From IMG/VR virus record IMGVR_UViG_3300043570_002364, positions 1 through 64,000 of that record: 64,000 bases of DNA; one strand, 5' to 3'. The stretch is from a virus. Positions 34,601 through 42,800 of the stretch are shown piece by piece. The position numbers were made by a program, and so were the translations under genes. The notes beneath the pieces are model-generated. The model was not told the origin of the DNA and did no database searches. It saw only the letters and a list, made by a program, of their open reading frames with translations. Position 1 is the stretch's first letter; each line of letters begins with the position of its first letter.

Positions 34601-35697
34601 TCAGCAGTTTTATCATCCATTCTATCTAAATAATTCAATCCAATAGATTGCCATTCGTTTAAATTACCAATAGGATTTAATCTTTTATCTGTATAATCTT
34701 CTAATGTACCAAATGAACCAGATGTACTAATTGCTAAATCTTGTAAAGCTTGTTGTTGTTCTTTTGGATCTCTTATGTATTGCTTTATTGCATCAGATGC
34801 TTGCTTAATATAATATTGCTTATTCTCTAAAGTGGTATTTGGATTAAAAATCTGATTTGCAATAGTATTTAAATTTTCACCTATTTTTTCATATTCTTGT
34901 TTATTTGTAGCTACATTTTCTTTACCACCAATTTTAATCCAATTATTAGCTAAATCATCAAAATTACTAACAAGATTTTGTTGCCACAAATCTCTATGTA
35001 TTCTTTTAGTAAAATTATCTGGATCTTCTTTATAAGCTTTTACTATTTCTTCATCATTACCATATGCACCGGTATTTGGATCAATATAGTTTTTATTAGG
35101 TAGATTTCTTACTCTTTGTAATGATTCTCTAAAATCTTTTGGGAATCCTTGCTCATCTAAATGCTTTTCTATATCACTAGCAATCTTAATTTTATCAGGA
35201 TTGTAATCTGTGCTTGATTGAACAGGCATGCCACTCATGTCAAGTGCGACATTATTATTTACTTCTTTTTGTTGTAAATCATATGCTTGTCTTGCTAAAG
35301 CAACTGGGTTTGCATTTTTATCAAATGGCTCAGTTCTTGGTATAGATTTTAATGCTGATTCTAATTGAGCATATCCATCTGCACCAGTCGCGACAAGATT
35401 TTTTTTTTCAGGAATGACAACATCTAAGCTGTCATTAAATGCCTTAAAATCAGGCACATTACCTGCGCCATATACATCTAATAAATTTTCACGAACTGCA
35501 TATCTATATTTAGGATCTGCAATTTTTTGAGAAAATATTTCATATGTAGGCAAATGATCTTGACCATATGCATCTAATAAATTATCATATACTTTTTTTG
35601 TATAAGGATTTGGCTTCGGCTTTGGTTTTGGATCTGGATCAGGAGTAACTATTGTTTCAACTGGTAATATATCTTCTTTTATTATTTCTTCTGCCAT
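25612..35697 (-). CDS. Giant polyvalent internal virion protein (3361 aa)
   Basis: The N-terminus has two copies of a short motif (NLLDAYGQDHLPTYEIF, NLLDVYGAGNVPDFKAF, residues about 38-90). Residues 1082-1086 are HELMH, a zinc-metallopeptidase signature (IHELMHWVSM). Two ~110-residue direct repeats occur near 1271-1384 and 1402-1506. HDYFGH at 1891-1896 begins a conserved phage domain (FRAVHDYFGHFVN, then TETRGQNSWVNFSG). Residues about 2100-2800 are mostly coiled coil, and the end resembles polyvalent-protein-associated domains (RKRKIMGSDGQQL, FLNHLPEFL). Such proteins are packaged and probably ejected with the DNA. Functions inferred. Confidence 0.9.
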   Translation of the reverse strand: MAEEIIKEDILPVETIVTPDPDPKPKPKPNPYTKKVYDNLLDAYGQDHLPTYEIFSQKIADPKYRYAVRENLLDVYGAGNVPDFKAFNDSLDVVIPEKKNLVATGADGYAQLESALKSIPRTEPFDKNANPVALARQAYDLQQKEVNNNVALDMSGMPVQSSTDYNPDKIKIASDIEKHLDEQGFPKDFRESLQRVRNLPNKNYIDPNTGAYGNDEEIVKAYKEDPDNFTKRIHRDLWQQNLVSNFDDLANNWIKIGGKENVATNKQEYEKIGENLNTIANQIFNPNTTLENKQYYIKQASDAIKQYIRDPKEQQQALQDLAISTSGSFGTLEDYTDKRLNPIGNLNEWQSIGLNYLDRMDDKTAEYYRKFLDVNPEDFKSSYEQAGYEEQRKNLEETGLQLFINNGQQELNELSKKANQQGNVLDEEDLNKFNDLSQRVKEATDRLNNLPDLYPYAKDIDTYQIAQELTDNGNSILGNAARKLKGGLLNIGGTVANLGAGIFGSKETENRMALKTLGLSTESEIETMPTRAQSALVRPMPKIDKDLQEQINKVNKDNTLTKDQKTEKVDLLLRKNPGKYEISTADTSWNLSATSMASSVLNIASDLAPFIATMALTEGMAAGAPSILPKTLSSFTKMFSAVALTSYNQELAQQMKANNPDAENAAWGNIFVNSLAFKAAGVGEDLVKYVRGAASKAGGMASNVIGKMSDKEILNAVKNPNSTLKGFLNNAKDIIPRKALTGAESATTFEAVMLGKDILEGKEINKEMLKEHALNALSFALLNTIGGAGLEMVTLENKNKRDLYTAALHKDEVLYELDKAKANGKMTNEAYNQAKQNVEAAAKVLEKTPMVDENGKKLKEKQAIELMTRKIQSQLMQDNMKKELPEKLKKKMADEWLKNEEKINDIYKGNFSEETGKPFAGLEERVAKRKIEEEKAPEVKPTEEIVTTETVEPIEEVEPIKIVTAEDYKNFKNLPGYDKYGTKNKKITLSSMGINQENTRNAKEFAEKLSQIDGPLKPLVTAISGMPGLEKVKFFVNEGYIPNNGRAVGTYGDTKLLGGLLSFKELKMAENTNNNTYLSGIHELMHWVSMSSRYANENNKDYKALKETYKYIKEKFPYGEDFKYEGKNYGLSDFKEFMSELLVNHQFRDNIEKILIENKEDFKKTVSYSTYLEDAKFGGVSSIVTALYRYLKEVFERVLNKHGENINYDKSALDNATDLALKTFFDKGEYNIAKEGDIISRKLKPEETEVKKPVEVSNKIDENKIELPVSDITIENSEDGHKITYGDESNSIGDISKEAEEHVAKENKKPEGEKKDPFFTKEKIENGKKIFTVVKTKQDKDGKVSYRSVSISFPEDTKVTMKDVEYDLTLNSMRGDTNPVPINIDKNLIKPIEEVKSTEIMPEVTVEGLTEGYKVLSGKKENAVGDIRQDASEARIEGKDTFTKETIKDGKKTFTLVDTTLRDDFERPGYKSASITLPEGTKLTIEDLMPALEAGLKGGKIEPIKIGEKVSEITPIPEIKDFTLGYAPFKEGKITDISQGDKAFDNKAFKAWKKMANTFAENIGLEIVSDNNTIGKYGATSTIGEASSVPTVRGTKEQVELFAALMGTLAPEGQHSVMTLEYNPNGKTEEHRITFKDRKAAQEFLENSAKYGIEDISLFPESNTVMILDNGNVDHKTLNNDYENRITGHKRLKVNQDFITQDRYSGLLQKYGDSLGGRYPSAYGENITDAIQLAKERAGRFGSDYDQKSEQAQIEAKEATKNYIDKNKKSLGLPDTEETTVKKVDTELAKKIKDAYDALPVDDSKNPEVAAAYNKAAEEIDKQFQYLTKDLGIKVEFIKDDPYKNSNEMFEDIINNKRLKVFQGGEDHPFLGEVTKDANGFTGNEKFRAVHDYFGHFVNRNQFGKIGEETAWVDHSKMFSPDAQRAVSTETRGQNSWVNFSGVNDAAIEKMKQGNDLIKEGKITEGNKLIAEGQAEFKYAEQKVALMPEELTDWYQYTEQGKAPKTKVKIQEPEIEEVQPVKTPQQVEISKRALGENYNFSKEFDVRGGDVVATDVLTEVTKRAEENNVDVPTQRAIEVNRMADGNAEPTEYNIITAGSHLLSIDKKIDIAQNTGNLVEVENLTQQREQVLSVLRNLGNKAGRNLGLFNLVFQETDRSEIKLTRDHLKNILKVEEVPETIAELDKSNLTAEQRKTVRPYVEKIEKAKAQFNSIEKEVNSSIVKINDQEINAALDKARSEGKKQGFEEGLKSASNDVKQKKSKQLKDLASKIRISDEYDRFLKGSDGKNIEKMGIDFGTYKEMVANVIDAVAKAVELGENLTDALRKAVDKFKDIDKEKLIKDAKTIISKSQLPDTKETLDAINKLAKAEGITNINKTLADKGLIKDIVNSYLGEELTNDQVLDAATKDLKSILPDVTREDVADAYAERNQFKKQTKAKLEDEINKKKADVRRLAVKEARLRALEAANDYHAEESTQNKKAVRSEYEAELDEKIKALLKEKSDAQKVQKTSKSPKTEQDKIDEINREIEYVKTTKSVYEQAIKNPKKASDALIAAREERAKTYADLGLKLEKSAKPPILIERDYQEALSQIERSDLSNQEKNDRKEELKAQRDLDLLGTKQSVVSSLSSDLDAIIESSMEKAVDATIAKDQETANSNLRVKDKLQDIKDLLNPTGEKIDDQINKAYNKLNELLVDEKITKESKSEINQLIKNLKNNNQLTSDQLSAQRLKKQFENEIRTAETDIASGNFTKIPSTTYDFRRNDELVRLNKARENKSGQFNRLVADAKEKARTTTEKALDLSTKFLVSGIHTTLKVAEAGSFKPFIDSMVDLTFGRVASYITGAPYTSLYSVKKGFKTFAAFKNKEAAEKYINKLKDNRDYALENLQNAYENGSESDIKKADKEFKKADLEYAVSTLYNSIESNSLNSFWQYIKHGATDYDVSIGKSTKKDISDYRTILGKTGYVLDGWIRMHGAMKSTLSARPEMMKVFSSTLKYFQRKGMELSPENISTAMVLAADAYEAGRLTNKTALSKIISRGKGSEKSKYTRYITKGLMPVSTIAVNLAKRGIDYSTLGTEGFVRLANETKKGMKLNEVEGKTYDGLISAIKDGWKQIPLKERVYINGVIGRGLFGSAIMLATAYGLANGNVKYGGTYDDQRKRKIMGSDGQQLKAGEWEFFGVRLPKAASLFLNHLPEFLSVSLIADNYQINQMGGSAGDKFETTIDEVEARLPFQTLAGMFVPGKRVNTLVDRFTRIPIAAEIGGFFDEKGEFRDKKDFMNRIRGNVGLGVFNPTKKQQEQIDILYDRIKNVPPSAQTPEFKAKMNKAIETMKNIDFKELEVKEATEKAMEEARKAMEAEKNKKN

Positions 35698-35707
35698 TAT
35701 ATTAGAT

Positions 35708-37147
35708 TTAGTTCATTTTATTTTTTGGTGTCTTTTTAGGTGTTCCACCGCTAATTATGTCAACGCTTCTTTGAGAGCCTACAGCATCATCTACTATCTT
35801 ACTAGATAAAACTTCGGTTACAGGAACAGCTTTTTCCCAATCATATTCTCCTGGTATAATAGCACCATTTGATTTCGTTTTAGGATAAGCATAAATTATA
35901 GTACCATTGCTTGGATCTCTACCAAATATAGGTGTTAATTCAATCTTCTTAGTTTCATATGGAAGATTTTGATTCATCAATGCCTCATCTGCAATTGTTT
36001 TAGGTATTTCTTTTGATCCTTTATATGGATTTGTATATGTTACTGGTAAATTTAATCTATTAAGATTTTTATTTGGCCCAATAACATCAGAAGTTATATA
36101 GCTAGCTAAAGCATTATTATACACTTTTTGACTACCTTGCATTGCAATTGCTTTTAAAATAGTGTTAGTATTTGATGCATCATTAGCTGATGTAATTTTG
36201 TATTTTCTATACCAATCTTTAAATTTACCCTCATCATTCATTACCATTTCTGTTGATGTAATAGTTTCTCTTTCTTGATTTGCAGCTGCAAAAGCTCTAG
36301 CTAAATCGCTACCTGATTGTATGGTTGGTTTTACCATTTGAACTGTAGCTGGATCTTGATAAGTATATAATTCCCCAAAAAGAGGATTTAATTTATCTAC
36401 TAACTTTTTATCATTATACAATTCATCAAAATGTTCTTTTACTCCTTCATCACTTGCATATTGATCATATGCATTATCACCCATTTTCTTTAATGCTTGA
36501 TTTGAAGCAATAAGTTTTGTAATTTTTTGATCATACCCGGTATTTTTACCGTTATCAATAATTGGCTCTGACTTAGTATCTTCTATTAATTTAATTTTAC
36601 TCGCAGTATTTTCAAAGAATTTTTTAGGATCATATGCATCAAATACTTTAATATTTGCAAATGATGGTTCTTTATATTCAGAAGAACCATATGGTTTATC
36701 AGCAGCATCTAGAACATCTATAACATTAGCACTAATTCGTTTACCAGTAGCTCTATATTTATCAACTTCATCTTTAAAAGCTTTTACTTTAGCTGTTTTT
36801 TGCTTTGCGCCATCAATATAAGCTTGCATATTTTTGTACTTTGATGTCAATGTACTATTAGCTTCATAACCATCTCTGGATGGTTTTCTTATATTTTCTT
36901 TATTTTTGATACCATATTCTTGTGCATCATTTAACATATCTCTAAAAACAATAAGTTCTTTATCACCAAGTCCAACAGGGTTTATTTGTTTTTCCCAGTC
37001 TTTAAAATACTTATCCATAGCCTCACCTCTAGCCTCGTTTTTTGTTGCTTGATCAATTAAAACTTTTGTAGCAGCACCCCCTAAATCTAAATTTAATTTT
37101 GCTCTTCTATATGGATTACCCCCCATTAAACCTGTACTTTTACCCAT
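35708..37147 (-). CDS. Internal virion / cargo protein (479 aa)
   Basis: A long, mostly helical, Lys/Asp-rich protein starting MGKSTGLMGGNPYRRAKLNL with a C-terminal segment reading FGRDPSNGTIIYAYPKTKS. It lies between the giant polyvalent protein and the alanine-rich internal protein. This is the usual place for internal core proteins in short-tailed phages. No catalytic motif is visible. It probably forms part of the ejectosome or capsid cargo. Confidence 0.7.
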   Translation of the reverse strand: MGKSTGLMGGNPYRRAKLNLDLGGAATKVLIDQATKNEARGEAMDKYFKDWEKQINPVGLGDKELIVFRDMLNDAQEYGIKNKENIRKPSRDGYEANSTLTSKYKNMQAYIDGAKQKTAKVKAFKDEVDKYRATGKRISANVIDVLDAADKPYGSSEYKEPSFANIKVFDAYDPKKFFENTASKIKLIEDTKSEPIIDNGKNTGYDQKITKLIASNQALKKMGDNAYDQYASDEGVKEHFDELYNDKKLVDKLNPLFGELYTYQDPATVQMVKPTIQSGSDLARAFAAANQERETITSTEMVMNDEGKFKDWYRKYKITSANDASNTNTILKAIAMQGSQKVYNNALASYITSDVIGPNKNLNRLNLPVTYTNPYKGSKEIPKTIADEALMNQNLPYETKKIELTPIFGRDPSNGTIIYAYPKTKSNGAIIPGEYDWEKAVPVTEVLSSKIVDDAVGSQRSVDIISGGTPKKTPKNKMN

Positions 37148-37161
37148 TACAATTTATTTTA

Positions 37162-37818
37162 TTATTTGATTTTACCACCTGCTGCTACTTTTGCTGCCGC
37201 TTTTGCTGCTCTTGCTCCTTTACGATCATCAAAGTAATCCTTATATAATCCTTTAGCTCCAAGAGCAGCTATATTACTAACTCCAACAGCAGCATTTTGG
37301 AATCCAACACCGGCCTGTTCATTAGCAGAAGCCATTTGCATTTGATCTACTCCTAACCTTGTTTTATATGGAGTCATTTGGTTAATATCAAATGCTTTAG
37401 CTGTTTGGCTACCTTGCATATTAGTAGCACCACCTAATTGAGAAAATTGAGAATTTTTATTTTGAATAGCTCCACCGATTGCCCTATCTTTTTGATCTTG
37501 AACCATTTGATTTATTTTTGAAGCCATCCCAATTGCGGCACCTCTTGATTGCCCTGCTTTTAAAGTATTAGCAGCTGTTCTATTAGCCTGCTTAATTGAT
37601 TCCGCATACCCAGCACTTTGAAAAGGGTTTTCATTATATCTATTCAATGCTAATTGATAATAATCTTTGATAGATTTATCTGGTTTGTAAATAGGACTAT
37701 TAGCGGCAAGTTTATCTAGTCTTTTTTGCGCTTTGTCAGCTTTTCTTTGGTTATCAATACCTTGGTAAATACCGAATCCGGTACCTAAAAGTGATGCTCC
37801 TGTTGCTACGAATGACAT
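37162..37818 (-). CDS. Internal virion protein, Ala/Gln-rich (218 aa)
   Basis: Begins with a hydrophobic glycine-rich helix (MSFVATGASLLGTGFGIYQG) followed by an amphipathic, Ala/Gln/Asn-rich helical body and a basic C-terminus (KGARAAKAAAKVAAGGKIK). Small Ala/Gln-rich proteins with such an N-terminal helix are typical of the ejected core proteins of T7-like virions (gp14 type). Homology to gp14 is not shown, only similar character. Confidence 0.65.
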   Translation of the reverse strand: MSFVATGASLLGTGFGIYQGIDNQRKADKAQKRLDKLAANSPIYKPDKSIKDYYQLALNRYNENPFQSAGYAESIKQANRTAANTLKAGQSRGAAIGMASKINQMVQDQKDRAIGGAIQNKNSQFSQLGGATNMQGSQTAKAFDINQMTPYKTRLGVDQMQMASANEQAGVGFQNAAVGVSNIAALGAKGLYKDYFDDRKGARAAKAAAKVAAGGKIK

Positions 37819-37820
37819 AT

Positions 37821-38312
37821 CTATAAATATTTATTGTTAAGACCTTTTTTAAATTCAATATGCATATCAGTCCCAGTTAAATAATTAATATGAGGTTCTA
37901 ATATTTCATTTTCTATTTCATCCACTATTTCTTGTTTTTTCTCTTCACTTAATTCATTGTACTTTGATGTCATATTTGGCAGTGGATGATAAGTTGTCCA
38001 AATACAATCTTCTACAATATATAAAACCCTTCTAGTTCCAGCTTCAGTTATACCAGTATAAGGAGCTGATATTTCACACCAATCTTTTCCATCAATAGAT
38101 ACAGCCACAGTTCCATGAGAAATCGTATATGGATGCTGTGTTTTATGTATCATACTAGTAATCAAAGAACCAGCAGGCATTGCAATTTGTCTTATATACA
38201 TGCCTTCTGTAAACTTATGCGTTAATGGACAATCTATTAATTCAAGATTTTCAACAATAGCTTTTTCTAATTCATCAACTCTATTGTCATTTTTTCTTTC
38301 AATACCTACCAT
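37821..38312 (-). CDS. Cupin-like small structural protein (163 aa)
   Basis: The centre (THKFTEGMYIRQIAMPAGSL, then HPYTISHGTVAVSIDGKDW) has the double-beta barrel pattern of a cupin, including a His in TISHG and a Gly-Thr turn. A C-terminal helix follows. It is found in phages near tail and core genes, with no enzymatic role known. The cupin call rests on the fold pattern. Confidence 0.65.
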   Translation of the reverse strand: MVGIERKNDNRVDELEKAIVENLELIDCPLTHKFTEGMYIRQIAMPAGSLITSMIHKTQHPYTISHGTVAVSIDGKDWCEISAPYTGITEAGTRRVLYIVEDCIWTTYHPLPNMTSKYNELSEEKKQEIVDEIENEILEPHINYLTGTDMHIEFKKGLNNKYL

Positions 38313-38314
38313 TT

Positions 38315-38863
38315 TTATCTATTATTTAATGGAGAATTAATAAATTTAGTCGTTGCGCTGTTCAAATATACGAAAGAATTTGCATTATTATTAGCAAATT
38401 TTATGGTAATATACCCTCCTTTTAAGCTATCCCCTTCAATTAAGCCACCTGGACTGTTCTGGTCTTTAAAGAATGATGCATGATATTCAGATTCAAGGGT
38501 TTGGAAATCACTTTCAAGCAACGTACTTTCTTGTTGTACCCCATTGGTTGACATTTGAGTATAAATTATAGGACATTCCCATATACTATTACCCGTTTCC
38601 ATTACAGAAATCCAAGTTTTTTTGTCTAATGCCCCTCCAGAACTAAATACAGACGTTATTTCAGCTGGATATTGAACCCCATAAAAATTACAATATGTAT
38701 TATTTTTATGCATCCAAATAGCCCCATTTTTAAATGTAAAAACCGTAATATTCAAACATCCCATCATTTCTGGGTGATATGAATAAAATGATTCAAACCC
38801 ATTAGCTACTTCATCAAATGAAATAGTATATGGATCCTGGTGATATAATAATGTATTTGGCAT
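38315..38863 (-). CDS. Conserved phage tail/stabilisation-type protein (182 aa)
   Basis: The sequence GFESFYSYHPEMMGCLNITV, then FTFKNGAIWMHKNNTYCNFY matches a domain that recurs in phage proteins encoded next to tail tube or nozzle genes. The rest looks like a beta sandwich. No catalytic residue is visible. Probably a minor tail or fibre-base subunit. Confidence 0.65.
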   Translation of the reverse strand: MPNTLLYHQDPYTISFDEVANGFESFYSYHPEMMGCLNITVFTFKNGAIWMHKNNTYCNFYGVQYPAEITSVFSSGGALDKKTWISVMETGNSIWECPIIYTQMSTNGVQQESTLLESDFQTLESEYHASFFKDQNSPGGLIEGDSLKGGYITIKFANNNANSFVYLNSATTKFINSPLNNR

Positions 38864-38873
38864 TTTTTAATTT

Positions 38874-39230
38874 TTAAGGTGCAGTAGTAGTGGTTGTAGT
38901 CGTAGGTGCAGCCGTTGTAGTTGACGTTGTAGTTGAAGTCGTAGTCGTTGTTGGAGCCGCAGTTGTAGTAGTAGTCGTTGTTGTTGGCCCCGCAGTGGTG
39001 GTAGTAGCGTTTGTTACATTTATATTTAGAAAATTAACACAATAAGTAGTTGATTTTACTCGTACTATAGTTGCAGCAGTAGGTAAATTATTTGACAAAA
39101 ACCCAGCTAAGAGTTGTGCCCTTGTTATTCCTGTTTCAAAAGGGACAACATAAGAATCTGAATTTGAATATAAATCAAAAGGGCCTGCTGCCGTACCTAT
39201 TGTTGTTAATGTTATTGTAGCTGTTGCCAT
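38874..39230 (-). CDS. Small virion-type protein with Thr-rich stalk (118 aa)
   Basis: A domain of about 75 residues (AAGPFDLYSNSDSYVVPFET, then TTYCVNFLNINVTNAT) is followed by about 40 residues of Thr blocks separated by AAP or AGP. The DNA of that tract is part of an exact 107-bp repeat shared with the gene at 39885-43706. The domain resembles the one at 39247-39840. This short domain is often linked to Thr tracts in Bacteroidetes phage proteins. Role probably in tail or surface decoration. Confidence 0.75.
   Translation of the reverse strand: MATATITLTTIGTAAGPFDLYSNSDSYVVPFETGITRAQLLAGFLSNNLPTAATIVRVKSTTYCVNFLNINVTNATTTTAGPTTTTTTTTAAPTTTTTSTTTSTTTAAPTTTTTTTAP
38893..38999 (-). repeat. 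Exact 107-bp direct repeat, copy 1
   Basis: The sequence from GTTGTAGTCG to CCCGCAGTGGT (plus-strand reading) is identical to 40060-40166. Both copies encode the Thr-rich stalk on the minus strand, in the same frame. The exact match over mixed Thr codons points to recent duplication or gene conversion. Confidence 0.9.
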
Positions 39231-39246
39231 ATATTATTATTATTAT

Positions 39247-39840
39247 TTATAAACATGATGATACATAAGCCCCTACTGCACCTGTAGTTGTATTATAATT
39301 ATAAATAGAACTAGGCAGGAATCCATAAGAATTATTTCTAACAAAAGAATACCCTGTAAATGGCGTAGCTCCATAAGGATCTAAAAACAAAAATGCAGGA
39401 ACATTGAAAATACACAAAGGATCACCAGGATCACATGGGGGGCCATAAACAGGAGTTGTTGGGCCTATACAAATATTATTAGATCCACTTCCACCTATGA
39501 CACCAAATACAAAATTATTAGGATAATAAACATATGGTGATTTTACTACTGTTCCACCAGCTAGTAAACAATCTGCATTTGTAGTTGTTGTTGATGTAGT
39601 TGTTGTTGATGTAGTTGTTGTTGTAGCAGGTGAAATAGCAATAGTTAATGCATTAGTGCATATTCCTTGAGAAGTAACGAATACTTGAGTAGCTGTATTA
39701 TCAGCAAGAACTGTTACTCCTACCAATAATTCGGCTAAAGTAGCAGTTGCTGGCACCAATGTACCAACATTTGCAGTTAATGTAAAATTAGGGCCTAAAT
39801 CTGTACCTTGATTTGAATTTAATTTAACTAGTATATACAT
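39247..39840 (-). CDS. Virion protein with internal Thr stalk and Cys-containing head (197 aa)
   Basis: Residues 1-75 form a small domain (GPNFTLTANVGTLVPATATL, GICTNALTIAISP) homologous in pattern to that in the neighbour at 38874. Residues about 76-95 are Thr/Ser runs (TTTTTSTTTTSTTTT). The C-terminal 100 residues are a separate domain with five cysteines (ADC, NIC, PPC, PLC, SSC). This order, anchor domain, stalk, head, resembles a receptor-binding spike. No enzyme motif. Confidence 0.75.
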   Translation of the reverse strand: MYILVKLNSNQGTDLGPNFTLTANVGTLVPATATLAELLVGVTVLADNTATQVFVTSQGICTNALTIAISPATTTTTSTTTTSTTTTNADCLLAGGTVVKSPYVYYPNNFVFGVIGGSGSNNICIGPTTPVYGPPCDPGDPLCIFNVPAFLFLDPYGATPFTGYSFVRNNSYGFLPSSIYNYNTTTGAVGAYVSSCL

Positions 39841-39884
39841 AATTTATTTTTATTTACAGCTTTTTATTAATTTTATATTTACAA

Positions 39885-42800
39885 TTAAGGGCAAATCCCT
39901 TCTACACAACCTAAACATCCAGAATCTTGACAATCTATCAAACTACTATAAGTTACACATGGTTCAGCTCCTGGACATATATATATAACAGGTATTGCCG
40001 TTGTAGTTGTAGTCGTAGGCGCAGCTGTTGTAGTTGTAGTCGTAGGTGCAGCTGTTGTAGTTGTAGTCGTAGGTGCAGCCGTTGTAGTTGACGTTGTAGT
40101 TGAAGTCGTAGTCGTTGTTGGAGCCGCAGTTGTAGTAGTAGTCGTTGTTGTTGGCCCCGCAGTGGTTGTGGTGGTAGTTGTAATAGGTGGTGTATAAATT
40201 ATTGCAATACCTCCATTGAAAGTACAATCAGAATATCTACTTATTTCTTCCATTGCTATTATATACTTATTAGTATAAGCATCAAATACGCCATAAATAC
40301 AAGGATTACCTGTATAAATTGCACCATCAGCCGCAGCACCATTATTTAATGTTTGCCTATATGTAGCTAATTTTGCAGTAAAAAAAGCATTTGTGAAATA
40401 AACTATACTAATTGGTGTTATCCCATCTTGACTTAACCTACATACTACGCCTCTATAATTATCTACAAAATAATCTGAAAAGTTATTCCAAGCAAGACTT
40501 GTAGCCGCGTCCCCAATACCATAATCACCTGAATAATATTGAATTTTATTAATTAATTTATCAGTATTAGCCTGTAATGGGTTGTTAGCACTGTCTTTAA
40601 TAATTTGTGTTAATAATGGTACATTACCAACTTTGAATTTTTGATAAACTTTCAAATATCTATCTCTAACATGTAATCTTATTACATCTCCGAAACTTCT
40701 ATCGTATTCATCAAAATCTTCAAAATAAAATGTATTTGTGCCATTAATATTTGTATTAACTTGGTAAGATTGGCTAAATCTTATTAAAGTTGGGAAATAT
40801 ATTTGTCTTGCGTTTTCATCAATAACAGAAGCCCTTCCATTACTATTCATTGTTAAATTATACGCATCATTAAAACTGCTTTCTATGATCTCTATAGTTT
40901 TATTTTGCAATACCCCCATAGTCAAATCAAAAGAAGCTACATAAGCATTGTCTGCATATACGCCTATCCAAGCTTTTGTACTAGCAGGAATAGTTACTTT
41001 TGTATCACATGAAAAAATATACCCACTTGCATCTATTACATGAGTTGTTTGTATTATTTGTATGTTCTTTTGAGTTGCACTTACTAAATACATTCTAAAA
41101 GAAGGCACTACATTAGATGTTGTTGTATCTACTGTTATCCTTACATTAAAAACAATATTTAATAATATAATTCCCGTAGTTTTATTATAAAAAAATCCCG
41201 TATCAGTAAATTCTGGATAACAAGGGACAAAACACCCCGCAGATAAATTAACTATTACTGGTTGAGTTGAAACCTGATAATTACTATTATCAAAAGGCCC
41301 TTGCCCATTTTGAATTTCTAATTTCATTACTAAACTAGGTAGTATAGTCAATGTTAAACTAGGTATAAGATTTACATCTTGATTCCCACAATTGTAAACC
41401 CATTGGTTATTTAATATTATACTTCTTTTCCTATAAAATAAATCTCCATTAGTACCGCTAACAATAGCAGGAACCGTTGATGGGTTTGTTGAAGATTGAG
41501 TTTGCTCAAGGCCTATGTGATACGCATTTGCTGTACCAGAATTTCCTATTCCAAAACATTTACCAAATTCATAAAAAAACTTTTGTGATTGATCAGAATT
41601 TGTTGAATAATTATACAAAAATATTTCATAATGTCTAAAATCTGGATCCCCATCAAAATTAAAATTAGTGGGATCTGCATCAACAACTGCTTGAGGGTAT
41701 TTTATTTTTATAAAATTTCCTTCTTTTACACCAACAGTTGTATTAATTGATCCTTCTGTACCTAAAATTTCACAATCAAAAATATTAATATTTTTAATAG
41801 CTCCAGTTGAATCAAATCTTCTTAAAAATGTAATTCTATCACCAGGAACAAAAGAATATGATACAACATTTACTGTTGTACTAAATTGTTTATTATATTC
41901 AGAAATATTAGATACATCAATATATGCATATGATTCTAAATCATATACTGGTGTTACAATATTTAGCGATAATGGGCTTCTATAAGCACTATTGCTTATC
42001 CAAAATAATCTTTTATTATAAGTAGTATTGTTTGATCTTACAACTTGATAGTATATCGCCTCCAATGGAGGTCTATTTTTAATTTCTAAATATGTTTGCG
42101 GAAATTGTGTCCCATTATTTTTATACGTAGTAAAAGTAGATAATCTACTTGTTTGTGTACCAATAGTTCTTCCTTGTCCATCAAAATATTGCAACCCATA
42201 TTGATAACCAGAATCCCAAGAATTTGCATATTGAGTATTATCAGGGTTATTTGTAGTAGAACTAATATATTTAACACCACTTGAATATAATGTAAAATCA
42301 TTTGTATTTGACATTGTTAATACATTCCCAACTAATGACACTTGAGTCCAGTTATTACCATTAGCAACCAAACCTGCTGATATAGAGGTAAGGATTGACA
42401 AAACAGTTTTTGGAGTGGTTAAATTTTGATATGTATATCCTATATTAGTGTAACTTGAATTTACTACGTTTACAACATATTGACCGACTGGATTATCCAA
42501 TGTAGTAACATTTCCGTTTGTATTTATCCCCGTACCATACAAATATATTTTCAATATTTTACCAGTTGAACCACTATCTATTCCATTACAAGTAGCAAAA
42601 AATAACAACCCACAATAATCTTTAAAGAAATATATTGGTACTGGAATATCTAATGCAGAATTAGGAGTATATGCTAACAAATCCATATTTGTTTTATTAT
42701 AACCTTCAGTTATTCCAGAATATAATAAAGTATTTCCATTTGCTAATTCAGCTGCATTTGCTTTTTGAGGAACATAATCTTGCAATTGACTAGATTCTAT

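Noticed and set aside
38874-40200. CRISPR-like array suggested by short triplet repeats
   Set aside because: The repeats are contiguous Thr codons without unique spacers and lie inside coding genes.
39964-40227. Minus-strand frame with YNYNSCTYDYNYN repeats
   Set aside because: An out-of-frame reading of the Thr stalk of the 1273-residue protein. Composition is an artefact of the repeat.
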